DNA of 30,021 nt from Ophiothrix spiculata (lineage: Eukaryota > Echinodermata > Ophiuroidea > Amphilepidida > Ophiotrichidae), in assembly GCA_000969725.1 (NCBI GenBank), contig JXSR01S007500.1. One strand, written 5' to 3'. Of the stretch, positions 1-13,300 are shown one piece after another. A program made the position numbers and the translations under genes. Positions within the stretch are counted from its first letter, which is position 1. Each line of letters begins with the position of its first letter. The notes under the pieces were generated by a model. It saw only the letters and a list, made by a program, of their open reading frames with translations. It had not been told where the DNA came from and did no database searches.

Positions 1-212
1 GTAAGAGTGTATTGCAGCGTTCACGCATTAGTCGTGACGCAAGCGTACACGCGTAGATCAATACACGCACATCCAACTAGCGCGCGACATGGCTGTGCCG
101 TGGGGCTTTCCATGCTTTGTTTATAAAGCTTTTTTGATTAAAATTTTCGTTTTTGATGGTAAGTTTATCAACGAGATTACAGAATTCATGTACACTTAAA
201 AGGATAAAATCG

Positions 213-350
213 TTGCCCCCTGCTTGTTCTAACGAAATACGGGCAAATAACTAGGGTCTGGTGCCATATTCCATTCGGCCGACAGGCCGAATGGAATATG
301 GCACCAGACCCTAGATATTTGCCCGTATTTCGTGAACAAGCAGGGGGTAA
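213..350. repeat. Near-perfect long hairpin (foldback)
   Basis: Arms 213-280 and 285-350 pair over about 65 bases around the four-base loop GACA, with only a few mismatches or bulges. The outer ends are TTGCCCCCTG and CAGGGGGTAA; the tip is GGCC-GACA-GGCC. It is probably a foldback transposon. In RNA either strand would form a long, almost uninterrupted duplex. Confidence 0.85.
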
Positions 351-779
351 CTAATAATATTCAAATATATCCATGTGATTTTCAAGGTTCTGATTAGCCA
401 ACAACTAACGATGGGTTATGTCATGTTTTTTGCTTATGTTTTAACGCATGGTTCTACACAATCGTGTAACGTGGTATCACCTCAGGAAAATAATTAAAAC
501 CATGCCCCTGAAAACAGTCAATATTTGTATAATGTGCCTGCTTTGGAAGACCTTTAAAAGAGTTTATAAACTTAATCCAATTCAATGATGATGAAACTTT
601 GTTGAATGCGTGTAAAAGATTATTCATAGTGAAGATACCAGATTCGCTTTTTAATTCTGGCATGGGGATCTATTGGGGTATATTTTTCAGATGATGTATT
701 GTATCTAGTCATGTCATTGAAAACACACACAAATACTTTGTGTATAGGCTGGCTTATCTTTCCCGTAGAGAATTATTTG

Positions 780-925
780 CGCGACTTGTCTCTACATGCA
801 AACAAATGTTGGCATCCGGAGTTAAATTTGGCTGGAACTGAGTATACCCAAATATCCCCATTTGAGCCCTATGGTGGAAGACGCCATTACACGTGCAAGT
901 ATTCAAGTTTAGGATCTCCCCTATA
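780..925 (+). repeat. Dispersed repeat, copy 1 (partner at about 5145-5275)
   Basis: Both segments share GTCTCTAC(A/G)TGCAA, then GGCA(G)GAACTGAGT(A/G)TACCC(A/G)AATA, CCC(C)AATTTGAGC and GAAG(A/T)CGCCATTA in the same order and orientation. The copies are diverged. The family was not identified. Confidence 0.6.
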
Positions 926-978
926 TATTAATGATGTGTATAGAAAGCAGTGATTGACACTGATGTTGCGGATGCATG

Positions 979-1226
979 AAGAAGAATCCTGTTTTTTCCC
1001 AACAAATTTACATTGATTTGTGATATTTCGGCAACCAAACCCTAAAATTTAATCAAAACCCTAATGCTCAAAGTTTCTTACCTTATTGCTATAAACACAA
1101 ACCCTAAATCTAACCTTATCAACTGACCCTAAAACCAAACCCTAATCCATATTTTACAGTAAAAATGGAAAATAATTCTGGAATTTTGAAAATTTTATCG
1201 CTGGGGGAAAAAACGGGATTCTTCTT
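979..1226. mobile_element. MITE with 22-bp terminal inverted repeats
   Basis: The ends AAGAAGAATCCTGTTTTTTC (979-998) and its inverted match at 1205-1226 differ at one position. The interior (about 1038-1145) is a degenerate array of ACCCTAA-like motifs resembling telomere repeats. It has no coding capacity. Confidence 0.65.
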
Positions 1227-1286
1227 ATTGCGTTGCCGACCATCCATCCAGCCGACTGAAAGTCATCATCCATCACACCCACTCAC

Positions 1287-1376
1287 CTCTACATATGGAC
1301 AGCATCCATACTGACCACTTGCAAGTTGACAACATGTAGACCCAGACGGACATTCACTGCCACCACCAGGGCACAC
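1287..1376 (-). CDS. grn: Granulin gene exon 6: first half of granulin module 5
   Basis: 30 codons, residues 473-502, phase 0 at both ends. The acceptor is CTATTTCAG|GTGTGC and the donor GTAGAG|GTGAGT. It encodes VCPGGGSECPSGSTCC and QYGCCPYVE, the first six cysteines of a module. The strong donor shows that the gene continues to the left, but no exon with the missing AVCC...HCC half is visible in 1-1286. Confidence 0.93.
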
Positions 1377-4300
1377 CTGAAATAGAATCAAAACTTTAAG
1401 TTACATCAATATTTCATTGTTATTTTTCTATCATATATAGTTAAAAAAGACAGATGTTCTAAAGACAGTCCGCTCTGTTTGGCAGGGTTAATACTCAATG
1501 CAGAGTTGTAAGTAAAACAACTTTCACACAGTATGATGTGACACAAAAAAGGGGAAGGGGAAGGGGATAAGGGGATTCTGTCTCAATTCTCAGTCTCAAT
1601 TAATGTCTTTAAATATAAGTACAAATTTAAACATTATTTGATCTCTCTCTATCATTAATGTTATCTATTTACTATTATATATATAATTAAAATTATGAAT
1701 CATATTCAAAATGCTATTGCCAACATCTTCTGTTTGTCTGTCTGCACTTGTATTGTCAGTCTACGTTCTTCACTAACATGTTCTTGGTCACTTTGTTTGT
1801 TCGCGTTTATCTTTTACTGGAACTTTCTGTAAGGTTGTCTACACTTTACGAGCTTTGCTCCTTGTAAACACCCTACCATCCTCAATCTCATTGCTTATTT
1901 AATTGTTTATGTTTTTATGATGGTGAATAAATAATCATGAAATCTTGTAAAACAACTTTCACACAGTATGATGTGACACAAAAAGGTGAAGGGGAAGGGA
2001 GTAGGGGACGGCCTGTATTTACACAGGTCACAGTGCCCATCTCTCTTTCGAAGTGATTGAGCCAAGACTCCACTTTTTTGTTATATTTGCGATGAGGGAT
2101 TGCCACACCTCCTTCACAATTTCTTGTTGGATTTCACGATACTCTCCCTTTCTTAAGCTGAATTTATACTCCACACAAATATAAATTCATTTTAATTCGT
2201 ATAGCGTGGTCTTTATGCAAATGATTGAAACAGTGAAAATGACAAGAAACCGCATCTACAGATGATTCGAGATGAATGGTCACAAATGTTACAGAAATAA
2301 AAACAAAAGTTTCGATAAATACATACCACATTTTGGTCTGGTTCCATAGTAGTCATCAACGAGGACTGATCAACCGATTTGATGCAAGTACCACCAGATA
2401 CATCACATGTATAACCGTTAGGGCAGCAGTGGACACCATCAGAGCAGCACACTGCACTTGGTAGTGGACAGCAGCCATATGTGCCACTGCTAAGTAAGCA
2501 ACATGTATTGCCATCTGGACATTGAGACTGACCATCAGGACATATGACATTTGGTTGGATTTGTTCAACGGCTACAGCAAAAATCTGATCATCAGTTCTA
2601 GTCAATTTCATGTATTCATTAGCTTGTTGCTGATCAGGTGGGTCACATTTAGACGTGGTGTCGTTACAGATGAAGTTGTGAGGGCAACAGTGGGTCTCAT
2701 CCACACAGCAGTTGGCCTGAAAAAATAAAACAGAAGTAGAAACATGAAATTTAACGATTGAAAGTTAAATCAGTTGTTTTTTATGAGCTATCAAATATTT
2801 TGACCGCAAGCCTTCATTGTTACATAGTGCATTTTCTAATCATCATGGAGGCTAAGCTTGGTGATAAAACAACCCCCAAATGTTTGGCATCACACACATG
2901 AATGTGAAGTACATTGATTTTTCATCATTTTTCAAACCCTCCGTTATCATTAAAAATATATTGAAATTTATATTAGATTGCTATACAAGATGGTAGTCTC
3001 GCCTGCGTATCGACCGCCTACTTATCATTCAGTTGAGGGGTGGATCCCAAGGGAAAGGTCATACAACGGCATCACCATTGGCACTTTTGATCGCTGGTCC
3101 AAGACAAAAATTTGACATCTTAATCTTTGAAATCGGACAAAGTTGAAAATTTGACCCCAAGGGAAAGGTCGGACGAACAGGGTCACCATTGACACTTATG
3201 ATCTTTGGTCCAAGACGTACAATTTGACACCTTAAACTTTGAAATCGGACAAAGTTGAAAATTTGTCCCCAACAGAAAGGTAGGACGACGGGGTCACCAT
3301 TGACACTTTTGATCGCTGGTCCAAGACATACAATTTAACACCTTAATCTTTGAAATCGGACAAAGTTGAAAATTTGACCCAAACAGAAAGGTCGGACGAC
3401 GGGGTCACCATTGACACTTTTGATCTTTGGTCCAAGACGAACACTTTGACACCTTAACCTTTGAAATCGGACAGTTGAAAATTTGACCCCGAGGGAAAGG
3501 ATCGGACGACGGGTTCAGCATTGACACTTTTGATCGCTGGTCCAAGATGAACAATTTGACACCTCAACCTTTGTAATAGGACAAAGTTGAAAATTTGACC
3601 TTTCTTTTGACCTTTGACCCCAAGGGAATGGTCGGACGACGGGGTCACCATTGACACTTTTGATCGGTGGTCCAAAACGAACAATTTGACAGCTTAACTT
3701 TTGAAATCGCACAAAGTTGAAAATTTGACCTTTCTTTTGACCTTTGACCCCAAGAAAGTGGTCGGACGATGGGGTCACCATTGCCACTTTTGATCACTGG
3801 TCCAAGACGAAAAATTTGACACCTTAACCTTTGAAATCGGACAAAGTTTTTAAGCATAAATTATGCAAATTAGGTACTTAATTAGCATATTTTGCGCTCA
3901 AAGTACAATTTGACACCTTAACCTTTGAAATCGCACAAAATTTTATGCATAATATGCAAATTAGGTACTTAATTAGCATATTTTGCGCTCAAACTGCAGC
4001 TGGCACAAGCGCAGCTCTATCCTCACCTACCCACCAATTTTTTATGAATTTAGGGTGCCCGGTTTGTAAAATATGCCATTTAAACCATTTTATGCAAAAA
4101 TTATGCAAATAAGGTACTTAATCAGCATATTTTGCGCCAAAATTGTTGCTGGATCCAGTTCGGCTCCGGCTCTACCCAGTCACCAAGTATCATTTACGCA
4201 CAAAATTTGTGGACGCCGGACAGAAAATTGGAATGCTATGTCAGGCGAGACAAAAACTAAGACTAGTTACACCAAACATTTGATAGCTCATAAAGTCTCT

Positions 4301-7300
4301 GTCTACGCCTTGAAATTTCCTTCAAGAAATAAGATGAATATATTATTACACTACACATACATCATCCAAACAGCTAAGGGTTAATACAATATGCAATAAC
4401 AAGACATGTCACTTCGTCATGTGAGTGCAAGAAAGTCATATCTGCAATGGCTGCCCTAACCCTAACCCAACTAGAACTCACTAAAGCTCACTGTCAAAAA
4501 ACACCAAAATGCGCCTTAGTCCAAATACGTCATAGACACGGGTTGCATATGGGGACGAAATCACTGCCCGGGCAGCAGCCCCATGGTGGCCTGCTAGTGG
4601 TGTGCCTCGCTTGGGAAGTCAGAGGTCATGGGTTCGAATCCCGGTCAAAACATGCTTTTTTCTACTGTGACGTAGTTGGACTTAGGCTAGAAAACGGAGC
4701 ACCTCTCCATTCAGGGTTAGGGTTAAGCTATATTTTTTAACACCTAGTCACCAGAATGGGAAAAATCCCTCAAACTTTACCTGTCTTATGTCAGTGGCTC
4801 TTGAAATGGTTCTTCAGATGACACCGTCAGCTGAAGAACCATTTCAAGAGCCACTGACCCAAGACTGGAGATTATCCAGCGTGCAATTAAAATTTATGAC
4901 AAATGGCAGCTATTGCAGATACGACTTTCTTGCACTCACTTGTCGACTTAATGATGCCAGCTTTTTAAGTTTACAGTAAGTCAGGGTTAGAAATAGGGTT
5001 AGGGTTGAAGTTGGATTAAATTAGGGCATTCAGGTTTTTGCCGATGATGCATCACATCTTGTCATAATGCAAAAATATTGAAAATACGCATGTAGGCTTT
5101 GCATGCAGGTTGGCGTATAATTCATGTTAAGTATTTTTTGTACGGTAGTCTCTACGTGCAACCAAACCTTAGCACCCTGAGTTGATTTAGGCAGGAACTG
5201 AGTGTACCCGAATACCCCAATTTGAGCTCCATTGCTGAAGTCGCCATTATACAGGCCAGTATACTATAAGCCTGTGATCTCCGTTCTAAATTTATGGGTT
5301 TAACCACATATTAATACAGCAAATAAGCAAACAAGTTTTGTATTCTATTTTCGAGACTACATGTGTATAGAAATATTTTAAAACTTGCATTTTTTCTGGT
5401 ATAAGTAGTAAGGGATGTTAATAATTCAGAATATACATGTAGTATACAAATATGTGACCGTCCATCCTAAAATAGCCGTAAATGCAGCCTCTTGTCATTT
5501 CAACTTTTTAAAAATATTTGTAAAGACCATGCTATAAGGAAAATGAAATCTCATTGAACTTCACTCGATTTCCAAAAGGCAAGTTATGGTCCGTCAAAGG
5601 TTATCAGGGTGTAAAATGTATAATTGAGATAAACACGTTCAACTGCATTTACGGCTCATTTGAAATGGACTGTCAAATATATACTGACTTGAATATATCT
5701 TGAAGTGACTAAAATTGCTTTTTTACTGAAGGGCGCAGCCTGATTTTGTCACTGAAGGACCATAGGTTTAATCTGAAAAAGTCAGTATATATTTGTTTTA
5801 TATACAGTGTTACAAATATTCATGCATATTAACAACAGTATGAGGGGTTTTACACTGGGTATTCATTATGGTGACACAATTTACATACAATTCTGTTAAA
5901 AAAAATATACACTCCTGGTCAAAAGTGTTTACGTAATTATTATATCAATCGACCAAGACTGTGAAAAAATTCATGTTTTTTATAGGTACTTAATGTATCC
6001 AATATAAGAAACTTATGTTTCCTCTGATATTCGATCTTCCATAATCATAAAAATGGCCGATTTCCTAGACCATATACAAATACACCACACCCACTTTTTT
6101 ATATGTTCCTATGTTGTTTATTATTCAATGCTCCTTATCACTGTATAGCTGTAAAGAAAATTTTCAGGTAAAAAGCTTTCCAACAAATGTGCAGTTATGT
6201 ATTTAAACTCTGTTTATTATGTGCAGAAGAAAGTACAAAATAAGTTTAGCACGCCATATTTTCAACTGCAATAAAATGCAATTCTTGTTGAGTTTTTTAG
6301 ATACATGTATGTAAAATATAAATCCGAAAAAATATGGCGCAAATGATGAACGGTTCTCGAGATATGGCTGGTTAAAGGTTTGGTGCACAAACACTTTTGA
6401 CCGGGAGTGTAACATGGATGTCTATCACCTAGTTTTAAAGTTATCATATATCCTGTTAGCAAGCAGATTAGAATACACACTGAATGAAACAAAAAGTCAC
6501 AAATGAAACGAAAAGTACAACATTATGACAGGTATGGATAACAATGGAACATGTGATGTAATCTACACTCTAGGTACAATAAATCAATATGTGATATAAT
6601 CTGCACTCTACATGCAATATATCATTAAAAAAATTGTATGTGACACCCGGGGATGTGACAAATCCACAATCTTACTCACAAACTTTAGCTTTCTTATACA
6701 ATGTACTTCATAACTCATTGTGAATACTGTTTGTTTCTTGTAAATGGTGTATGATTTATATTTTTTGATTAATATATGTACTTATTGTATACAATGAGGG
6801 CCTGGTACATGTAACTTAATTCAATGTTATGAACATGCAATATTGGTTTTGTTATTTGATGTAGAATTAAGTATAAACTGAAACAGAGAGTAACCATCAC
6901 ATGCCTTTTGTAAAATAACATTTAAGCATTTCTCTTTTGAAAGGTATGTTTCCATTCAAACCATGATGTTGCTGTAATAGGTGCCAGCTTTCTCAACATT
7001 CAGGGTGGGTGAAACAAAACATTTTTTGCCTTTTAATTTCTTTAATCAAGATATCTGGTTTCAGTTCAAAAATCTCCCTTAATCACTCTTTACCCCATCT
7101 ATGAACTCCTCAAGGGAATCTGTCCCCAGAATCTGTCTGAATTAGCATTTGACTCTAAAACAATATAGCAGAAGATTCAACCAACAGGGCAACCCTTATC
7201 GTCCATTGCTTCAATTTTTTTTGACTGACTGGGTTTGCTTTTGATAGACATTGATACCCTCCAAACAATTTGATTTAAAGTTACCCGCTACATATTCTTT

Positions 7301-10300
7301 TACTGTTTTAGTATTGGAATGTCCTTGGGCAACTTTGGTTCATTTTCATTATGATAAATCAAATTACGGGTAAATATGTGAATGTCCTTAATGTTAGTCA
7401 CAATTCTTCATTTACTGCTTTAAGTCAATCAAACCTGTGGTCGGTTTCACTAAATAATTGCGATGCATCGTAGCTGCAATGCGTTCAGTGCGCAGCTAGA
7501 CTGTATTTCGAAAAGACATAAAAAACCTTCGCAAGCATGTGATGCGTTGCAAGGAATACGAATGTTGCATGGGCGAAATTCCACGTTTAAATGTTAGTGA
7601 AATCGACCACCGTTTTTGAATCAAACTATTATAAAATTGCTTATAAAAGACTTTCAGTAGCTCATATGAAGAGAGCTATCATATTGGAAATATGAGCTCA
7701 GCAGGCTTACTCATTTATTTAACCACATCTTCTTTGAAGATATTTTTGTCAACTTCTCCCTGGTTTCCACGGTCTTTTCAAACTGAAGACAGGGTTATGT
7801 TTTGATGGCAAACAACAGAGCATGGATCAAACTCCAGCTGCAGGGGTAGGTACAAGTGCTGATGATCTTTATAACTTTCTTCTCTCGTCAGTTCATAAAA
7901 CTGTCTGTTATTTTTGCTGTATTTTGTACATACAATTAAGGGTTGAAATATATTTTGTATGAGTTTCACATTGAGATTAACACATCAAACACTGCATGCT
8001 CTGTGCTGTTAGTTTGTGCAGTTACTATATGTGACCTACCATATCGAAAGGTACGTTAAGGTTCCCAAAATCAAAACTAATTTTGGGGCTTATCTGATAG
8101 CTGAAATTTTAAGCTTTAAAATGAGACCTAGCATTTGGCTACAGGGCCGCTACAGGGTGTTCAGTTGTAAAGTTACATCCAAATTGGTAAGCAGTTACAT
8201 CCAAATTGGTAAAAAAAAACAGGGCTGAATCAGAAAACTATAGTTCTGAGAAAATCGAGTTTAAAGTGTTTGTACTTAGTAAAACTTGAATGGAGAGAGG
8301 ATATTTTTATCTTGTTTTTAAAAATGTGACTAATGTTTTGGATGTTGAAACCTGATTAATAGGATAGAATATGTTTCAAAGGTAACATTTCTGATGAAAT
8401 TAGAAATTAGATCTTGGACATGATTTTTGACTATGCTCAGCTTCCATGGCCTATATCATGCATATTACCATGACAGCCTTAAGGTTCCTTTCGATATGAC
8501 AGGTCACATATTATCAAGATGATTATGACCAATGACCATTGAATCATTCACAACACATCATGCAGTTCAACCACTCGTCAACGTAGCAATCACAGATATC
8601 TATTAAGAGAATGACGACTTCTATTTTGGGACAATATGGGAAGAAAATCATCAATTAACAAAAAGAATATTGGAATATTTATAAAACTAAAAGCACCCTT
8701 TATAGCGTACAATCAAGCAAGTGGTGCAGCCAGGCCACAGCCTGGGTGCAAGCCTGCAAGTCGATCTGTATGCACCATTTCTGCGATATCTCTAATACAT
8801 GCACCATCTCAGACTTAAGCTGAAAACCTTCATCCCCAATTTTTACTTCTTTTTTTTTTAAAATCCAACCTAAAATGATTTTGGTTCTACAAAATGGATT
8901 TACTCAAAATCTGGTATCGCAAAGGCTAGGAAAAATTTGCCCCTCCACTTTTGACTTTCTGTTCTATACAAAGAGGACATATATACAAAGTATATTTGGA
9001 AGAACAGCACCCATCAGCAAAAATTATCATCAAGGAATCAGGATTCACCATCAAAAGCAATGTTCAATGATCGTCTACCAATATTATTCTGTCCATGGAA
9101 TTAAGAGAATTCACCTTATTCCATGCTCTGTCTACATTGCTCATACATGTAGGTTGAACACATCAACAAGTCTTGATCATTAAAATAGAAGGCTCATACT
9201 TTGTGCCTTTTATCTCCTATAAACAAGCTACCAAAAAAAATTCTTTCCATAAGAAGTCATATTCCCCTTCAATATCTGTGCTTGCAACCTACATTTGGCA
9301 GTGGGCAGCATCCCCAGCCACCGCGTCTAAGTTGACAGCAGGTAGCATCATTGGCACAATAGCTCCATCCTCCGCAATGTATCCCAGCATTCCCTGTGTC
9401 ACCACCATGGGCAGGCTCAACCTTGATATAGTCCTGACTCTGCTGCTGCTGGAAATGTGTATCAACTGTGAGGTCTTGGGCTAGGAAGCGTATTATTCCT
9501 TTGTAAACACATTTCTTAGACTTCTTGTTACACTGGTAGCCTTGGGCACAACAGTGCTTGGAATCTGGACAGCATGTTGCCTGATGAGTAGGGATTGGGT
9601 TGGGGAGAAAAGGACCGCATGGAAATTGTTTGTAAGAATACGGTCAGGAAAATAAACTCGCAAGACTGGATTGATAACAAATTTTTGTATTTACCGTATT
9701 ATTCCTAATAATCACTAATGTCCAAAGCGCCCACCCCAAAAAATTAAAGTGTTAATTAACATTCAATTTTGAAGCATTTCCGTATATCATTAAGCTTACC
9801 AACAATCGCAAGTAAAAGGAAACAGTACCGGAAGTTAATTAATGAAGTCACGATCCTGGAAATAATGTAAAAATTTTCAGTACTTCCAGGTCATCGGCGA
9901 CCATATAACAGTAAGTTGCCGTAATTGTTAAGCTTATGTGGCAATTTTGTGCAAATTTTGATGTTGAAAATAATGTCTCTAATAATCGCCCACCCTTCAT
10001 GAAATGTCGCCACCCAGTGGGGTATTAATAGAAATAATACGGTACCGGTATGTACTTAAAATGATTTAAGCAAATCGATAAACTTGTCTCATACAATGTG
10101 CTAATCTAAAGATTATTTTTTTTAGTGGGAAGCCAGTTGCACCTGGGCTTGGCTGAAAACAGTCCTGGCACTGTATGTGCATTTGTTGAAGAAAAGCCTC
10201 ATAATTCCCGCCTGTTTAGGGTTAATCAAAGTATACTTAGGTTAAATTGGACATATGGGCCCGTATTCCAGAAAGGTGTTTAGCTAAATCAAGGTTTTAT

Positions 10301-13300
10301 TTCTCGTCAACAGCACGATCATTGAACTGTTCTGCTTAAAAGCTGCAATGATGCGTATCATTTCTGGACAGTTGATGCTCAGTTAAACAATGGTTTAGCT
10401 AAATTCTGGAATACGGGCCATGTTGTTTAGCCTCACACAGAGAGTGAGGATCTCCAGAGAGAGTTACAGTCCTTGGTTTGATCAAAATTCACTCTTTCTA
10501 CATATTGCTTAAAAAGTTCCTTTCTTTGAGGGTAATTCATACGCGTTCTGCGCTTGCTGCGCGTGTCACCTAGCCAATCAGGACGCAAGAATATAAAGTA
10601 CGCGTAGTGCAGTGGATTTTCACAATGCACTGCGCTTGTTGCGTTCCGGTTTGCGTGGCGGGCGTTGTTTTTGTTGGGTGATTATTTATTTAGTTTAGAG
10701 AAGTTTTGGATTTTGATAGTCGTATTAAAGGCCTTGTATCTTTACACAAAAGATACAATATTATTTTTCTGTCGTGTATGAATTAGATTAATAAATTTAC
10801 ATTCCATAATGCTCGTAAAATGAGACAAAATCAATGCACTTGCGGTAAATTTTGATTGCTGTCCAATGCACTCGGCCCCTACGGGCCTCGTGAATTGGTT
10901 GCATCAAAATTGACTGCGCGTGCATTGATTTTGTCTCATTTCACTCGCGTATGAAATGCGCATTTCTTAACCTATAATCCAGACACTTATACTCACCTGG
11001 GATGTTGGACAGCAGCCATATTGGTTTTTACCCATCATGCAACATGTGTTTCCAGCTGGACATCTAACATTGCTTCCTGGGCACTGGACAAAATGGGATT
11101 TCTGCAGAGGAATATAGAAATGGCAAATACATACAGACTTGGTTAGTCAAATACTTTGACAAGTTGACAACCATTTCGAAGGTAGGGTACAGACGACGAA
11201 GGACACGCAATAAATTGCCTGTTTACCTGACTGTTTACTCAGATTTGATGGGATATTCATCCATGGTATCGCCCGTATATTTCAAAGAGTAAATGAAAAG
11301 AAAAGTAGTTCTTTAAAATTATCAGAATATCTTTTTAGTTTTCTGGGGTCGATGTCCCTACCCCAACGGTTTTGAAATCTGCATATGTTTATACANNNNN
11401 NNNNNNNNNNNNNNNNNNNNNNNNNNNNNNNNNNNNNNNNNNNNNATCTGCTAGAATTATTCTACTTGCACAGATAGATTGCGAAGGTGCACAATTGTAT
11501 CTATTAGTAGAATTACGCCTTTCTTGAAAAGAATGAATGGAGTATTGCCATTGAATGAGGACATTTTGTCAAAAAGAGCACAATCCTGTACCTCACGATG
11601 GCAGCTGTGTCCAGATCCTCTTCAGAGATCTAGTTTGATATCTTTTTTTTTATTCAAAAAAATTACTGGCACAAGTATTGTATAAATCCCACTTCAGTCC
11701 TAGCATTATTTTCTAATTTGACCAATGTCATGCTGCAATGATTTACAATTAAAATAAGTATTAGCCAGAAGCAGATCAATTAAAATAACTTGCATTGTCT
11801 TTTTTCCATGGTGAAATCAATTAAGACTTTTAGCCAGGTACCCAGGGACCATTTAGCATATAAGTGGCTACCCACCATGCCTACATCCCTCCCATAAAAG
11901 GACCCTAATGTCATATTTTCAGGAAAATCCACACCTAAATGATGTAAAATACTGTAAACGGGGTTATTTTCGCAAGGGTTTACTTCTCGTGAATTTCGCG
12001 AATCAACATCTAACCGCGAATATAACATCCTGCGAATACATTCATTTTATGTGCAGGTCTATGTAATGAAGCTTTAAATTGCTTATTTAACACGCTTGAA
12101 AATGTTGCAATTGTCTGGTTTTGCGAAAAATTCTGCTCTCGAAAATATTCCTGTTTACAGCACCAGAGTAACACTATAAATGGCGCATGACACTGCAAAT
12201 TGTGCACCTCTAAATTAAATGATTCTACTTGAACGATGTTTAATATATAATACACAGAAGCAGGGGGGAAGCAGGAATGAAATAAGCTGACATTTGGGGC
12301 AAAATATGGGAAAATATTCATTCGAAAAAGCCACAAATGAGGGAAATAATAAGGAAATTCTTATGTTTATCATGATATATGTTTTCTTTGTCTAATCTGT
12401 ACAATACTGCAAATTTTTATTCGAAAAATGTATACTTTTGTTGGTGTTCTAAGATATTCAGTTCTGATCCAATGCACTAAATTTGATGCCTGAAAACAAA
12501 GACATCCAACTTTAAGACACATGCCCATATAGAAACAAAATATTGATACTACATGAAAAAATACTGCTAATTTAATTAATTCCCTATAGATGTACTGGTT
12601 TACACATGTATGGTGTTGGAACTTTCAGTTTCTGGTACTAATATTTGAAGAGTTGCATTGTCATTGACATCAATACTTTAATAAAGACTCCCAAAAAAGT
12701 ATCGCTAGGCTCACCTTGAAAAAATGGCTCGTGCGCCAATACGGTACTCGCAAACGTAATTTAAAGAATTTGTGTACAAGCGCTGAAATATCAGCTTTCA
12801 TTTGACACCTTATTTTTGATAATTGACTGAGAAACGTTGAAGTTATGAACATTTAAAACTCGATTTTTAAAAGTTGCTAATTTCATTTTTCGTACTGTAC
12901 AAACCAGTAACACAAGAGTAAGGATGATAATGAGGTGAGTTTAGTCACTGGAACATGCGGTCATTGCTATCTAAGCATTATCCATCAACAATGATCAAGA
13001 TATGGATTTTTTCCATTAATTTTTCATTAATTCATTGTTTTAAATAATGAAAAAACACATAAAACGAGAGAAACGACATTCATTATTGGTAGTCATTACT
13101 GGCATTAAAGACATGGCGAAGGTACCAGACCACACAGAGGACGAATAACGGTGCGCGATATTTTTAAGGCTAGTAATGCTTACCAGTTGAATCTGAAGTT
13201 TCATATTGTTTCTCATCATTAATAAGATGAAAATAAAAACAATATCTTGATGGATGATGGTTAGAATCCAATGACATATGGTTTGGAAAAAACGCGAGCT

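Larger units (their letters stand above)
1..1286 (-). other. Granulin intron 6, partial
   Basis: Intronic sequence downstream of exon 6, running off the window. It holds a foldback (213-350), one copy of a dispersed repeat (about 780-925) and a MITE (979-1226). I see no further granulin exon and no other convincing coding sequence. Confidence 0.7.
2717..9292 (-). other. Granulin intron 4
   Basis: A 6.6-kb intron between two exons that together encode module 3. It carries most of the repeats of the left half, listed separately. Between these, 2720-3020, 6640-7430, 7620-8020 and 8515-9280 show nothing I can identify. A 38-bp period tandem duplication lies at 6551-6625 (ATGTGAT(G/A)TAATCT(A/G)CACTCTA). 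Confidence 0.75.
9581..10996 (-). other. Granulin intron 3
   Basis: A 1.4-kb intron splitting module 2. It holds three inverted-repeat elements listed separately. The CpG-containing stretch 10430-10700 shows no convincing coding or RNA signal. Confidence 0.75.

Noticed and set aside
1030..1145. Interstitial telomere array
   Set aside because: ACCCTAA-like motifs are scattered and degenerate inside a MITE, not a continuous array.
2356..2568. Second minus-strand reading frame and plus-strand frames over exon 5
   Set aside because: Out-of-frame shadows of the 12-cysteine granulin coding sequence.
3454..3857. Overlapping minus-strand reading frames across the minisatellite
   Set aside because: They repeat the same residues with the 110-130-bp period and arise from the tandem repeat; no start context or domain.
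3040..3860. CRISPR-like array
   Set aside because: The units are contiguous 110-130-bp copies with no unique spacers, and the genome is clearly animal.
4585..4656. Functional tRNA genes at 4585 and 27162
   Set aside because: Boxes A and B are good, but the acceptor stems do not pair, so they are read as SINE heads or pseudogenes.
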